NCBI RefSeq assembly: GCF_000513955.1
Contig: NZ_AZUZ01000001.1
Location: forward strand, 48,588 to 112,587
Direction of reading: 5' to 3'
DNA: 64,000 nucleotides
Source: Pseudoxanthomonas suwonensis J47
GTDB lineage: Bacteria > Pseudomonadota > Gammaproteobacteria > Xanthomonadales > Xanthomonadaceae
This document shows, piece by piece, positions 35,968 through 47,492 of this stretch; the stretch's first letter is position 1; every line of letters begins with the position of its first letter. Under the pieces are notes generated by a model, which saw only the letters and a program-made list of their open reading frames with translations, was not told the DNA's origin and made no database searches. The position numbers were made by a program, and so were the translations under genes.

Positions 35968-36669
35968 ATGAAGTTGCGTCCGATCGCTGTCGCCGTTGCC
36001 GCCCTGGCCCTGGCTGGCAGTGCCCTCGCCCAGGACACCACGTCCGAGAAGGGCAAGCTGAGCTACTACTTCGGCTACGACTACGGCAACAACCTGGCAG
36101 AACTGCAGGATCGCGGCGAGCAGCTCGACGTGAACTCCGTGGTCAAGGGCCTGCAGGATGCGCTGGCGAAGAAGCAGCCGGCCATCACCGCCGAGCAGCT
36201 CAAGCCGGCGCTGGAAGCGTTCCAGAAGCGCGAGCAGGCCCGTGCCCAGCAGGCCAAGGCCCAGTACGACAAGGTCGCGGCCGAGAACAAGACCAAGTCC
36301 GACCAGTTCATCGCCGGCTTCAAGGGCCAGGCGGGCGTCAAGACCCTGCCCAGCGGCGTCGCCTACAAGGTGATCGAGGCCGGCAGCGGCGCCAAGCCGA
36401 CCCAGGCCAGCACCGTGGCCCTGCAGGTCGCCGGTCCGTTCCCGTTCGGCCAGCGCCCGGAGCAGGCGCGCCCGGCGCAGGACATCCCCAGCATCAAGGT
36501 CAGCGAGGTCGAGATGGCCGCGATGCGCGAGGTGCTGCTGCAGATGCCGACCGGCGCCAAGTGGGAAGTGGCGCTGCCGCCGGACAAGGCCTACGGCGCC
36601 GACCCGCGCACCCCGTTCCCGCCGAACGTGGCCGTGGTGTTCGAGATCAAGCTGGTCTCGGTCAAGTAA
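35968..36669 (+). CDS. FKBP-type peptidyl-prolyl isomerase-like protein, periplasmic
   Basis: This 233-residue exported protein (signal ending GSALA-Q) has an FKBP N-terminal helical dimerisation domain (SYYFGYDYGNNLAE to about residue 110) as in Mip and FkpA. The C-terminal half keeps the edges of the FKBP fold (LPSGVAYKVIEAGSGAKPT and PTGAKWEVALPPDKAYG...PPNVAVVFEIKLVSV). It lacks the usual DGTVFDSSY and VIPGW catalytic segments, so isomerase activity is doubtful and a chaperone role is more likely. Confidence 0.85.
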   Translation: MKLRPIAVAVAALALAGSALAQDTTSEKGKLSYYFGYDYGNNLAELQDRGEQLDVNSVVKGLQDALAKKQPAITAEQLKPALEAFQKREQARAQQAKAQYDKVAAENKTKSDQFIAGFKGQAGVKTLPSGVAYKVIEAGSGAKPTQASTVALQVAGPFPFGQRPEQARPAQDIPSIKVSEVEMAAMREVLLQMPTGAKWEVALPPDKAYGADPRTPFPPNVAVVFEIKLVSVK

Positions 36670-36690
36670 GCCACCGATCCAGCCTTGTCC

Positions 36691-36727
36691 CGATTGCGCC
36701 GGCCCAGTGGCCGGCGCAATCGTTTCT
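36691..36727 (+). terminator. Terminator after the FKBP-like gene
   Basis: A perfect 14-bp stem (CGATTGCGCCGGCC with its complement, loop CAGT, 36691-36722) followed by TTTCT. Confidence 0.75.
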
Positions 36728-36763
36728 GCCGGGCGCGTTCCGCGCTAGGCTTGCCCGAACCAT

Positions 36764-37609
36764 GTGCGTGCGTCCGTGCTTCCGTTCGACTTCCCACCCA
36801 TCCAGATCGACAGGCCGTCGCCGGCCACTCCGTGCGTGCGGATCTGCCGCATCGGCGAGGACGGGCTGTGCGGCGGCTGCCTGCGCACCGGCGAGGAGAT
36901 CGCCGCGTGGTCGCGCATGCACGACGGCGAGCGGCGCCTGCTGATGGACACCGTGCTTCCCGACCGCGGGCGCGAGCGCCATCCGTTCCTCGAACTGCTG
37001 CCGCGGCGCGAACGCCTGCGCACCGCGCTGTATCCGCTGCGGCATCCGCCGGCGGGCGACGGCTGGAACCGCCGCGAACTGGACGACCTGCTGCCGCCGG
37101 CTTCCGCGCTGGCCGAGGCCGCGGTGCTGGTGGGCCTGGTGCCGCGCGCGGACCGCGGCACCCAGGTGCTGCTGACCCGCCGCACCGACGCGCTGCGCCA
37201 CCACGGCGGCCAGGTGAGTTTCCCCGGCGGCCGGGTCGAACCGGACGACGCCGGCGTGCTCGGCGCGGCGCTGCGCGAAAGCCACGAGGAGATCGCGCTG
37301 GAACCGGAGCAGGTGGTGCCGCTGGGCTACCTCGATCCGTTCCTGACCATCAGCGGGTTCCGCGTCACTCCGGTGGTGGCGGCGGTCGACCCGGCCTACG
37401 TAGCGCGCCCGCATCCGGACGAGGTGGCGGAAGTGTTCGAGGTGCCGTTCGACTACCTGATGGCGTCCTCGAACCTGCGCCAGGTGGAGATCGAATACAG
37501 CGGCCGCCGGCGCAGCGTGCTCGAGTACGACTGGCCGGACCAGCGCATCTGGGGCGCGACGGCGGCGATCCTGTACAACCTGCGGCGACGGCTGGAGGAA
37601 GGCGCATGA
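36764..37609 (+). CDS. nudL: DUF1289 and CoA-pyrophosphatase-type Nudix fusion
   Basis: This protein of about 281 residues has two parts. Residues 23-55 are a DUF1289 zinc-type knuckle (TPCVRICRIGEDGLCGGC). Residues 95-270 are a Nudix hydrolase of the CoA-diphosphatase (NudL) group, with LLTRRTDALRHHGGQVSFPGG and the catalytic helix ALRESHEEIAL. It probably cleaves CoA or related nucleoside diphosphates. The start is uncertain: GTG 36764 or GTG 36776, neither with a good ribosome site; ATG 36762 is out of frame. It overlaps the next gene by 4 bp (ATGA). Confidence 0.85.
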   Translation: MRASVLPFDFPPIQIDRPSPATPCVRICRIGEDGLCGGCLRTGEEIAAWSRMHDGERRLLMDTVLPDRGRERHPFLELLPRRERLRTALYPLRHPPAGDGWNRRELDDLLPPASALAEAAVLVGLVPRADRGTQVLLTRRTDALRHHGGQVSFPGGRVEPDDAGVLGAALRESHEEIALEPEQVVPLGYLDPFLTISGFRVTPVVAAVDPAYVARPHPDEVAEVFEVPFDYLMASSNLRQVEIEYSGRRRSVLEYDWPDQRIWGATAAILYNLRRRLEEGA

Positions 37610-38478
37610 GCGACGGCACGCACGGTCCCTGGCGGACCCTGGTAACCGTGGAACAGCTGGCGGCGGCGCTCGGCGATCCGGGACTGCGCCTGGTCGATGC
37701 GCGCGCGGTGCTCACCGACCCGGCCGCCGGTCGTGCCGCCTGGGAAGCCTCGCACCTGCCCGGTGCGGTGCATGCCGACCTCGACCGCGATCTCTCCGAC
37801 CACGCCGTGGCCGGCCAGGGCCGCCATCCGCTGCCGGACGCCGGCGATTTCGCCAGACGCGTCGGCGAGTGGGGCATCGGCCCGGACCACGAGGTGGTCG
37901 TCTACGACGCCGGCGACGGCAGCATGGCCGCCGCCCGCGCCTGGTGGCTGCTGAAGTTGCTGGGGCACGCGAACGTGGCGGTGCTCGATGGCGGTTTCGC
38001 GGCGTGGCAGGCCGCGGGCCTGCCGGTGACGGCCGAAGCCGCCGCGCCATCGCCGTTGCCGCCGTATCCATCGTCCGGCTTCGACCGCTCGCGGATTGCC
38101 GCAGCCGAAGACGTGCTCGCCCGCCTGGGCGAAGCGCCGGGCTGGCTGCTCGATGCCCGCGGCGGCGAGCGTTTCCGTGGCGAAGTCGAGCCGATCGATC
38201 CGGTCGCCGGCCACGTGCCCGGTGCGCTCAACCGTCCGTTCGCGCTGAACCTGCGCGACGGGCGCTTCCGTCCGCCGGCCGAGCTGCGCGCGGAACTGGA
38301 ACCTCTGCTGCACGGACGCGCGCCGGGCGAGGCCGTGCTGATGTGCGGTTCCGGCGTCACCGCCTGCCATCTGCTGCTGGCGATGGAACACGCCGGGCTC
38401 GCTGGCGCGAAGGTCTACGCCGGCTCCTGGAGCGGCTGGATCGCCGATCCCTCGCGCCCGGTGGCGACCGGCGCCTGA
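37606..38478 (+). CDS. 3-mercaptopyruvate/thiosulfate sulfurtransferase
   Basis: This 290-residue protein has two rhodanese domains. The N-terminal one (RLVDARAVL...VVVYDAGDGSMAAARAWW) has Asp instead of Cys in the loop and is inactive. The C-terminal one carries the active Cys in MCGSGVTACH, the CGSGVTA loop preferred by mercaptopyruvate sulfurtransferases (SseA). It transfers sulfane sulfur to thiols or cyanide. Translationally coupled to the Nudix gene. Confidence 0.92.
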   Translation: MSDGTHGPWRTLVTVEQLAAALGDPGLRLVDARAVLTDPAAGRAAWEASHLPGAVHADLDRDLSDHAVAGQGRHPLPDAGDFARRVGEWGIGPDHEVVVYDAGDGSMAAARAWWLLKLLGHANVAVLDGGFAAWQAAGLPVTAEAAAPSPLPPYPSSGFDRSRIAAAEDVLARLGEAPGWLLDARGGERFRGEVEPIDPVAGHVPGALNRPFALNLRDGRFRPPAELRAELEPLLHGRAPGEAVLMCGSGVTACHLLLAMEHAGLAGAKVYAGSWSGWIADPSRPVATGA

Positions 38479-38526
38479 GTTTCCGGCGGGCAGGGACCGG
38501 GCGTCCCTGCCGCATCGCGCAGCGCC

Positions 38527-39306
38527 TTACGCCGACTTGCCGAGCCTGGCCAGCAGTGCGCGCAGGCCGGCCTGGGTGTCAGGCTCGTACCAGTCGTCGG
38601 CGAAGCGGTCCAGGTGCAGGTTTTCCGGCGCCAGCGCCGCCACCAGGTCGGCGCGGGCGAGGGCGCGGGTCTGCAGCATCGGCGAACGCGGCAGGCGCAG
38701 CAGCGGTTCCAGCCAGGCGATCGCGCGCGGCACCACCTGTTCGACCTCGACCAGTTCGTCGACCAGGCCGATGCGCAGCGCTTCCTCGTCCGGGACCATG
38801 GCGCCGGCGACCAGCAGGCGTTCGGCGCGATGCTGGCCGACCACGCGGCGCATCAGCTGCTGCGCGCCGTCGGGGACGTGCAGGCCGACCTGGGTCTCGT
38901 TCATGCCGATCGCGAACGGCCTGGCCGGATCCGGCGAACGCGCCATCACCCGGTAGTCGCAGCACAGCGACAGCACGCAGCCGCCGGCCGGCGCGTGGCC
39001 GGTGATCGCCGCCACCACCGGGATGCGCAGCCCGGCCAGCGTGCGCGCCGCACCGAAGAACGCGCCCCAGGCCGCGCGCAGCGCGTGGCGGTCCTCGCCC
39101 AGCGACATCAGGTGCGGCACGTCGAGGCCGGCGGAGAAGATGCCCGGCGCGCCGGACAGCACCACCGCGTCCATGTCCTCGGCCACGGCGGCGTCCAGCG
39201 CGGCGATCAGCGCGCGGCACAGCGCCGGGTCGAGCGCGTTCACCGGCGGGCGGGCCAGGCGCAGTTCGCGGATGCGGCCATGGTCGAAGCTCTGCACGTA
39301 GGTCAT
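38527..39306 (-). CDS. Crotonase-family protein, probable enoyl-CoA isomerase type
   Basis: This 259-residue crotonase-fold protein has FSAGLDVPHLM at the oxyanion hole and AAITGHAPAGGCVLSLCCDYRVM. The first hydratase Glu is absent (GGCVLSL), and the second region reads NETQVGLHVPDGAQQLMRRVV. This pattern suits delta3,delta2-enoyl-CoA isomerases more than hydratases; the exact reaction is inferred. It is divergent from the PCu(A)C gene, 43 bp away. Confidence 0.85.
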   Translation of the reverse strand: MTYVQSFDHGRIRELRLARPPVNALDPALCRALIAALDAAVAEDMDAVVLSGAPGIFSAGLDVPHLMSLGEDRHALRAAWGAFFGAARTLAGLRIPVVAAITGHAPAGGCVLSLCCDYRVMARSPDPARPFAIGMNETQVGLHVPDGAQQLMRRVVGQHRAERLLVAGAMVPDEEALRIGLVDELVEVEQVVPRAIAWLEPLLRLPRSPMLQTRALARADLVAALAPENLHLDRFADDWYEPDTQAGLRALLARLGKSA

Positions 39307-39349
39307 CGGGCGATCGGGAGGCTGTGATGGAAGCGGCTATGATAGGGGC

Positions 39350-39820
39350 ATGCTTACCCGTACGTTCCTGCTGGCCCTGGCCTTGCTGCCGTTCGGCCAA
39401 CCTGCGGCGCAAGCCGCCACCCCGGCGCCTGCCGCGTCCTGCGTGAGCGTGGAGGACGGCTGGATCCGCCTTCCGCCCGCGCCCCGGCCGATGCTTGCCG
39501 GCTTCGGACGCATCACCAGCAAGTGCCGCGACGCGCAGGCCGTGGTCGGCGCGCGCAGCCCGCGCTTCGGCGAGGTATCGCTGCACGAGACCCGCGTGGT
39601 CGACGGCGTCAGCCGCATGCGTGAGCTGGAGCGGCTGCCGCTGGCGCCGGGCGCCGAAGCGGTCCTGCAGCCCGGCGGCCTGCACCTGATGCTGATGCAG
39701 CCGGACGCGCCGGCGTTCACCGAGGGCGAGCGCGTACCGCTGGTGCTGCTGCTCGAAGGCGGTGGCGAAGTGCCGGCCACGCTGGTCGTGCGCCCGTCGG
39801 CGCCGCCGCGCGGCGACTGA
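39350..39820 (+). CDS. PCu(A)C-type periplasmic copper chaperone
   Basis: This 156-residue exported protein (signal ending PAAQAA) shows the copper site of the PCu(A)C/DUF461 family: His in SLHETRVVDG, Met in VSRMREL, and the closing His-x-Met in GGLHLMLM. Such proteins pass Cu(I) to the CuA centre of cytochrome oxidase. Two extra Cys (ASCVSVED and TSKC) may form a disulfide. It is not linked to an sco or oxidase gene in this window. Confidence 0.88.
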   Translation: MLTRTFLLALALLPFGQPAAQAATPAPAASCVSVEDGWIRLPPAPRPMLAGFGRITSKCRDAQAVVGARSPRFGEVSLHETRVVDGVSRMRELERLPLAPGAEAVLQPGGLHLMLMQPDAPAFTEGERVPLVLLLEGGGEVPATLVVRPSAPPRGD

Positions 39821-39923
39821 GGCCCGCGCGCCCGCGGCAAGGGGATTCCCGCAAGGCGATCCGGTTCGATGACAGTGCGCTGCCAGGCCTGCAACCGGCA
39901 ACGCGGCGCGGAATGGAGGAGGC

Positions 39924-40835
39924 ATGAACGTGGCGAGTACAGGCGGCGGTCCGCGATCCATCCTGCTGGCGAGCGACCTCGACGCGCGCAGCGACCGCGC
40001 GCTGGATCGTGCGGTGCACCTGGCCCAGGCCTGGGGCGCGCGCCTGGTCGTCGCCAACGTGGTCGCGGAGCGCGCGGTCGAAGCCCATGCCCTCGTGGTG
40101 CGCGATCCACCGTCGTGGTACCGCGGCACCGATCCGGTGCATGTCGCCGAAAAGCACCTGCTGGAGGCCGCCTCCGCGCGTGGCGTGCAGGTCAAGCTGC
40201 GGGTCGAGCGCAGCGACCAGGTCGCCGACCGCCTGCTCGAAGTCGCCCGCGAGGAAGGCTGTGGCTTGGTCGTGACCGGCGTGGCGCGGCAGGAGTGGCT
40301 CGGCCGGATGATCTTGGGATCCACCGTGGACCAGCTGGCGCGGCGTTCGCCGTTGCCGGTACTGGTGGTGCGCAACCGCACCCACGCGCCGTACCGGCGC
40401 ATGGTGGTGGCCAGCGACTGGTCGCCTTCGTCGGAGAACGCCTTCCGCACCGCTACGCAGCTGTTCCCGGAGACTGCGATCAGCCTCCTGCACGGCTACG
40501 AGGTGCCGATGGCGGGGTTGATGGATACCGGCCGCGACGACATGCTCGCCATGGCCCGCGAGGACGCTTTGGCCGAAGCCCGCGCCTTCGTCGAACGCTG
40601 CCGCCCGCCCGGCGGCGCCAGCTCGGTCAGCCTGGTGGTGGAGCGCGGCGACCCGGCGCTGCTGATGCGCCTGTACGCCGAACAGTTCCCGGTCGACCTT
40701 GCCGTGGTCGCCTCGCACGGCCGCAGTGCGATGTTCGACGTCGTGCTCGGCAGCGTGGCCCGGCGCCTGGTCGAGGATTCGCCGGTGGACACCCTGGTCG
40801 TGCGCGATCCGCGAGCGGCTGTATCCGGCGGCTGA
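39924..40835 (+). CDS. Universal stress protein with tandem UspA domains
   Basis: This 303-residue cytoplasmic protein has two UspA folds: residues 10-150 (RSILLASDLDARSDRALDRA ... VTGVARQEWLGRMILGSTVDQ ... VLVVRN) and 155-297 (RRMVVASDWSPSSENAF ... ASHGRSAMFDVVLGSVARR ... TLVVRD). Both keep G-x9-G-S/T-like nucleotide motifs. Tandem Usp proteins are usually induced in stress or anaerobic growth. It is preceded by GGAGG close to ATG 39924. Confidence 0.9.
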   Translation: MNVASTGGGPRSILLASDLDARSDRALDRAVHLAQAWGARLVVANVVAERAVEAHALVVRDPPSWYRGTDPVHVAEKHLLEAASARGVQVKLRVERSDQVADRLLEVAREEGCGLVVTGVARQEWLGRMILGSTVDQLARRSPLPVLVVRNRTHAPYRRMVVASDWSPSSENAFRTATQLFPETAISLLHGYEVPMAGLMDTGRDDMLAMAREDALAEARAFVERCRPPGGASSVSLVVERGDPALLMRLYAEQFPVDLAVVASHGRSAMFDVVLGSVARRLVEDSPVDTLVVRDPRAAVSGG

Positions 40836-40875
40836 GGTGCCGGACAACCTGCCGCCCGTCCGGGCGGCAGGATGG

Positions 40876-41040
40876 CTACGGCATGGATTCGGCGATGCCG
40901 CGGATGAAGCCGACTCCGAAGTGCCATCCGGCGAAGGCCAGGATCGTGATCGCGGCGATCCAAGGGAGGGCTTTCGGCCAGCCAGGCCGCTCCGTCCGTA
41001 ACGCCCGCCGCGTGTCGACCGGCATGGGTTCGCGGTTCAT
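40876..41040 (-). CDS. Small single-span membrane protein, 54 residues
   Basis: The protein MNREPMPVDT... has a polar N-terminal half and one transmembrane segment (ALPWIAAITILAFAGWHFGV), then FIRGIAESMP. GGAGG seven bases before ATG 41040 is a strong ribosome site, which is the main reason for calling it. No family recognised. It is convergent with the Usp gene (40-bp gap). Confidence 0.65.
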   Translation of the reverse strand: MNREPMPVDTRRALRTERPGWPKALPWIAAITILAFAGWHFGVGFIRGIAESMP

Positions 41041-41200
41041 GGTGCGCCTCCGATGAAGAACGGCCGATGCAGGTAGCAACGTGGGCTCCTGCGTCCAGCG
41101 CTTCTTCTGCCTCCTTCCCGGGGGAGCCGCAAGAGGAGGTGGCAGCGCCACGGTGCGGGTATCGCTTGCCCGGCTTCGCCGGGACACAGGCAGGCTGCGC

Positions 41201-41220
41201 GCTTGCACCGGGGTGCAAGC
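41201..41220. repeat. Perfect hairpin in the 240-bp gap 41041-41280
   Basis: GCTTGCACCGGGGTGCAAGC: 9-bp arms with a GG centre, 60 bp past the thioesterase stop. There is no T-run. Nothing else was recognised in this gap. Confidence 0.5.
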
Positions 41221-41280
41221 GCTTCTGTACGAGTTGGCGATGCCTCCGCTTCGCCCGGCGTGCCGGCGCGAAGCCGGGAC

Positions 41281-41702
41281 TCAGGTCGACGCGGCGCGGA
41301 TCGGTTCCGGCAGCGGCGCGCTCTTGCCGGTCTGGGTGTCCATCCACACGACCACGACGTTGCCGTCGGAATAGAGCACGCTGTCGTCGGCCTGGTCGAC
41401 GATGCGATGGCCGATGGTGACGCTGCTGCTGCCGAGGCGGTCGACGTACAGCTCGACCATCACGTCGTGCGGCCAGGTCAGCGGGCGGCGGTAGTTGATG
41501 TTGTTGGCGGCGACCACCGGGGCGATGCGGTCGCGCATCGACACGCCCGGCACGGTGAGCAGCCAGCGCACGCGCGCCTCTTCCAGGTAGGCGACGTACT
41601 TGGCGTTGTTGACGTGGCCCATGCTGTCCATGTCGCGCCAGCGGACGCTGATCGGGATGCGCGCGAGCAGCTTGCGCGTCTCGCCGTTGGCGGGGGTGTC
41701 GG

Positions 41703-41706
<4 letters not shown>
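41281..41706 (-). CDS. Acyl-CoA thioesterase, 4HBT hotdog fold (YbgC/FadM type)
   Basis: This 141-residue hotdog-fold thioesterase has the catalytic Asp in [22 protein letters not shown] split as [13 protein letters not shown], with the usual [19 protein letters not shown] and [22 protein letters not shown] strands. It hydrolyses acyl-CoA, with chain-length preference unknown. ATG 41706 overlaps the uvrA stop by 4 bp, so it is cotranslated with uvrA. Confidence 0.92.
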
Positions 41707-44627
<2,921 letters not shown>

Positions 44628-45075
44628 CGGGCAGGGGTCCGTTGTGGCTGGGGGGAGAGGCCGCGCAGGACGACCAATCGATCAGCCTACCGGGCTGCCT
44701 ATTTGGGGGCAATCGGCGGAATTGCCAGCCCGTGGCGCAGGGGCGGATGCAATGGTTCAGCTGTGGCGGCGACCCGTACTGCGTCGACTGACGGGCGCAC
44801 TCCGGTGGCGAGCGGCCATCCTTCCGGGAAGGTCCTGGCGTCGATGCGCTGGTGAGCCTGCAGGCTCGCCGGCCCTGCCGCGGTTCCCCCGGCATGCCGG
44901 CCGCCGACCCGGGCCCGGTTTGCCGGTGGGTACCGGCGGATTCCATGCGGTTCGGCCGGTCGGCGCATGGTCTGCTCGCGGAGCAGGCCTTCCGGACTGC
45001 CAGGCGGGCGTTCCGGACCCTGTCCCCGAAGGCGGCAGCCCCCGCGGGGCGGCCAGTCCCGGCCGGTGGGGGTGG
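44628..45075. other. Gene-free interval between uvrA and the rplU promoter
   Basis: No reading frame here has a plausible start, ribosome site or family resemblance on either strand. Base composition and codon periodicity look unlike the flanking genes. It is the longest stretch without a gene other than the left end. It may hold the uvrA promoter near 44650-44700 and nothing else that I can recognise. Confidence 0.5.
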
Positions 45076-45105
45076 TTGCGCCTAACCGGCTGAAATCCTT
45101 ATAAT
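45076..45105 (+). promoter_or_regulatory. Sigma-70 promoter of rplU-rpmA
   Basis: TTGCGC (45076-45081), 18-bp spacer, perfect TATAAT (45100-45105). It gives a leader of about 55 nt before rplU. Confidence 0.8.
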
Positions 45106-45167
45106 CCCGCTTCTGACCGCCCTCGATGGCGGCAGCGACCACAATAACTACAGAGGAATGCCTGGTC

Positions 45168-45476
45168 ATGTACGCAGTTCTGGTAACCGGCGGTAAGCAA
45201 TACCGCGTGGCGCAGGGCGAAACGCTCCGCGTCGAGAAGCTCGAGGCCGAAGCCGGCTCCGAGATCAAGTTCGACAACATCCTGCTGCTGGGCGACAGCG
45301 ACGGGATCAAGGTCGGTGACGCGCTCAAGGGCGCCAGCGTGACCGCCAAGGTCGTCGGCCACGGCCGCGCCGACAAGGTCCGCATCATCAAGTTCCGCCG
45401 CCGCAAGCACCACATGAAGCGGCAGGGCCACCGCCAGCACTACACCGAAATCGAAATCACCGGCATCGCCGGCTAA
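45168..45476 (+). CDS. rplU: 50S ribosomal protein L21
   Basis: This 102-residue ribosomal protein ([20 protein letters not shown] ...) binds 23S rRNA near L20. The C-terminal [21 protein letters not shown] region is the L21 signature, split [19 protein letters not shown] 45168 is preceded by AGAGGA; an upstream ATG in frame would add 14 unrelated residues. First gene of the rplU-rpmA unit. Confidence 0.98.
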   Translation: MYAVLVTGGKQYRVAQGETLRVEKLEAEAGSEIKFDNILLLGDSDGIKVGDALKGASVTAKVVGHGRADKVRIIKFRRRKHHMKRQGHRQHYTEIEITGIAG

Positions 45477-45495
45477 TCAGTAAGGAGAATCCGTC

Positions 45496-45756
45496 ATGGC
45501 ACACAAAAAGGGCGTAGGCTCCTCGCGCAACGGCCGCGATTCCAACCCGAAGTACCTGGGCGTCAAGATCTTCGGCGGCCAGGCCGTCGAAGCCGGCAAC
45601 ATCATCGTCCGCCAGCGCGGCACCCAGTTCCATCCGGGCGCCGGCGTCGGCCTGGGTCGCGACCACACCCTGTTCGCGCTGGTCGACGGCAAGGTCGAGT
45701 TCTCGACCAAGGGTCCGGCCAAGCGCCGCACCGTCAGCGTCGTCGCCGAGGTCTGA
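45496..45756 (+). CDS. rpmA: 50S ribosomal protein L27
   Basis: This 86-residue protein sits near the peptidyl-transferase centre. It starts [19 protein letters not shown], the L27 signature, without the cleaved N-terminal extension of Firmicutes. It lies 19 bp after rplU with AAGGAG upstream. Confidence 0.98.
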   Translation: MAHKKGVGSSRNGRDSNPKYLGVKIFGGQAVEAGNIIVRQRGTQFHPGAGVGLGRDHTLFALVDGKVEFSTKGPAKRRTVSVVAEV

Positions 45757-45794
45757 TCGCGCGCCGCGCCCGCGGGCGTGGCCGGATCGACGCG

Positions 45795-45822
45795 AAAGCC
45801 CCGCTCCGGCGGGGCTTTCCGT
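45795..45822 (+). terminator. Terminator after rpmA
   Basis: AAAGCCCCGC, TCCG loop, GCGGGGCTTT then CCGTTT. It separates rplU-rpmA from obgE, which then needs its own promoter. Confidence 0.8.
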
Positions 45823-45881
45823 TTCCGGCGCCCGCGAACCCCATCCCGCCGGCCGGTCTCGCCGCGCCGTCGCGCCGGTAG

Positions 45882-46982
<1,101 letters not shown>

Positions 46983-47000
46983 GCAGGTGCGGCAGACGAC

Positions 47001-47027
47001 AAAAAACCCGGCCGGGGCCGGGTTTTT
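47001..47027. terminator. Bidirectional terminator between obgE and rpsT
   Basis: AAAAAACCCGGCC, GG loop, GGCCGGGTTTTT. A-run and T-run flank a strong stem, so it can end both convergent transcripts. Confidence 0.85.
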
Positions 47028-47091
47028 CATTGCGCGCCTGGCCGGTGGCCGGGCGGCGGGAGCGCGGGCCGCGAAGCCCGCGCAAGCCGGA

Positions 47092-47361
47092 TCAGGCGGC
47101 CTTGAGCGCCTTGATGCGGGCGTTCAGGCGGGCCTTGTGGCGGGCAGCCTTGTTCTTGTGGATCAGGCCGCGGGCGCTGAAACGGTCCAGGATCGGCTGG
47201 GCGGTAGCGAAGGCCGCCTCGGCGCCTGCGGCGTCGTTGGCGTCCAGGGCCTTGAGGACCTTCTTGACGGCGGTACGGAGCTGCGAACGCTGGGCGGCGT
47301 TGCGCGCATTGCGCACGACGGTCTGCTTGGCGCGCTTTTTGGCGGACTTGATGTTGGCCAC
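47092..47361 (-). CDS. rpsT: 30S ribosomal protein S20
   Basis: This 89-residue basic helical protein binds 16S rRNA early in assembly. It starts [21 protein letters not shown] and contains the family's [12 protein letters not shown] segment; it ends with [15 protein letters not shown]. It is convergent with obgE and divergent from murJ, the usual order in gammaproteobacteria. Confidence 0.98.
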   Translation of the reverse strand: MANIKSAKKRAKQTVVRNARNAAQRSQLRTAVKKVLKALDANDAAGAEAAFATAQPILDRFSARGLIHKNKAARHKARLNARIKALKAA

Positions 47362-47421
47362 GGCAGTGGATTCCTGGAAAACGGGTGCGAAAACAGAATG
47401 GTGGAGTACAGCGAACGCGAA

Positions 47422-47450
47422 ATTATGGCGGATTCAAGCACTTGGGTCAA
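47422..47450 (-). promoter_or_regulatory. Sigma-70 promoter of rpsT
   Basis: On the minus strand, TTGACC (47445-47450), 17-bp spacer, CATAAT (47422-47427). It stands about 60 bp before the rpsT start. Confidence 0.8.
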
Positions 47451-47492
47451 CAGGCCCCGGGCGGCCCGCGCCGGGCGGCCGGAGGCTTTCCG

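Noticed and set aside
44628-44720. LexA (SOS) box before uvrA
   Set aside because: No xanthomonad-type TTAGTA...TACTAA or CTG-N10-CAG palindrome at a promoter-like position.
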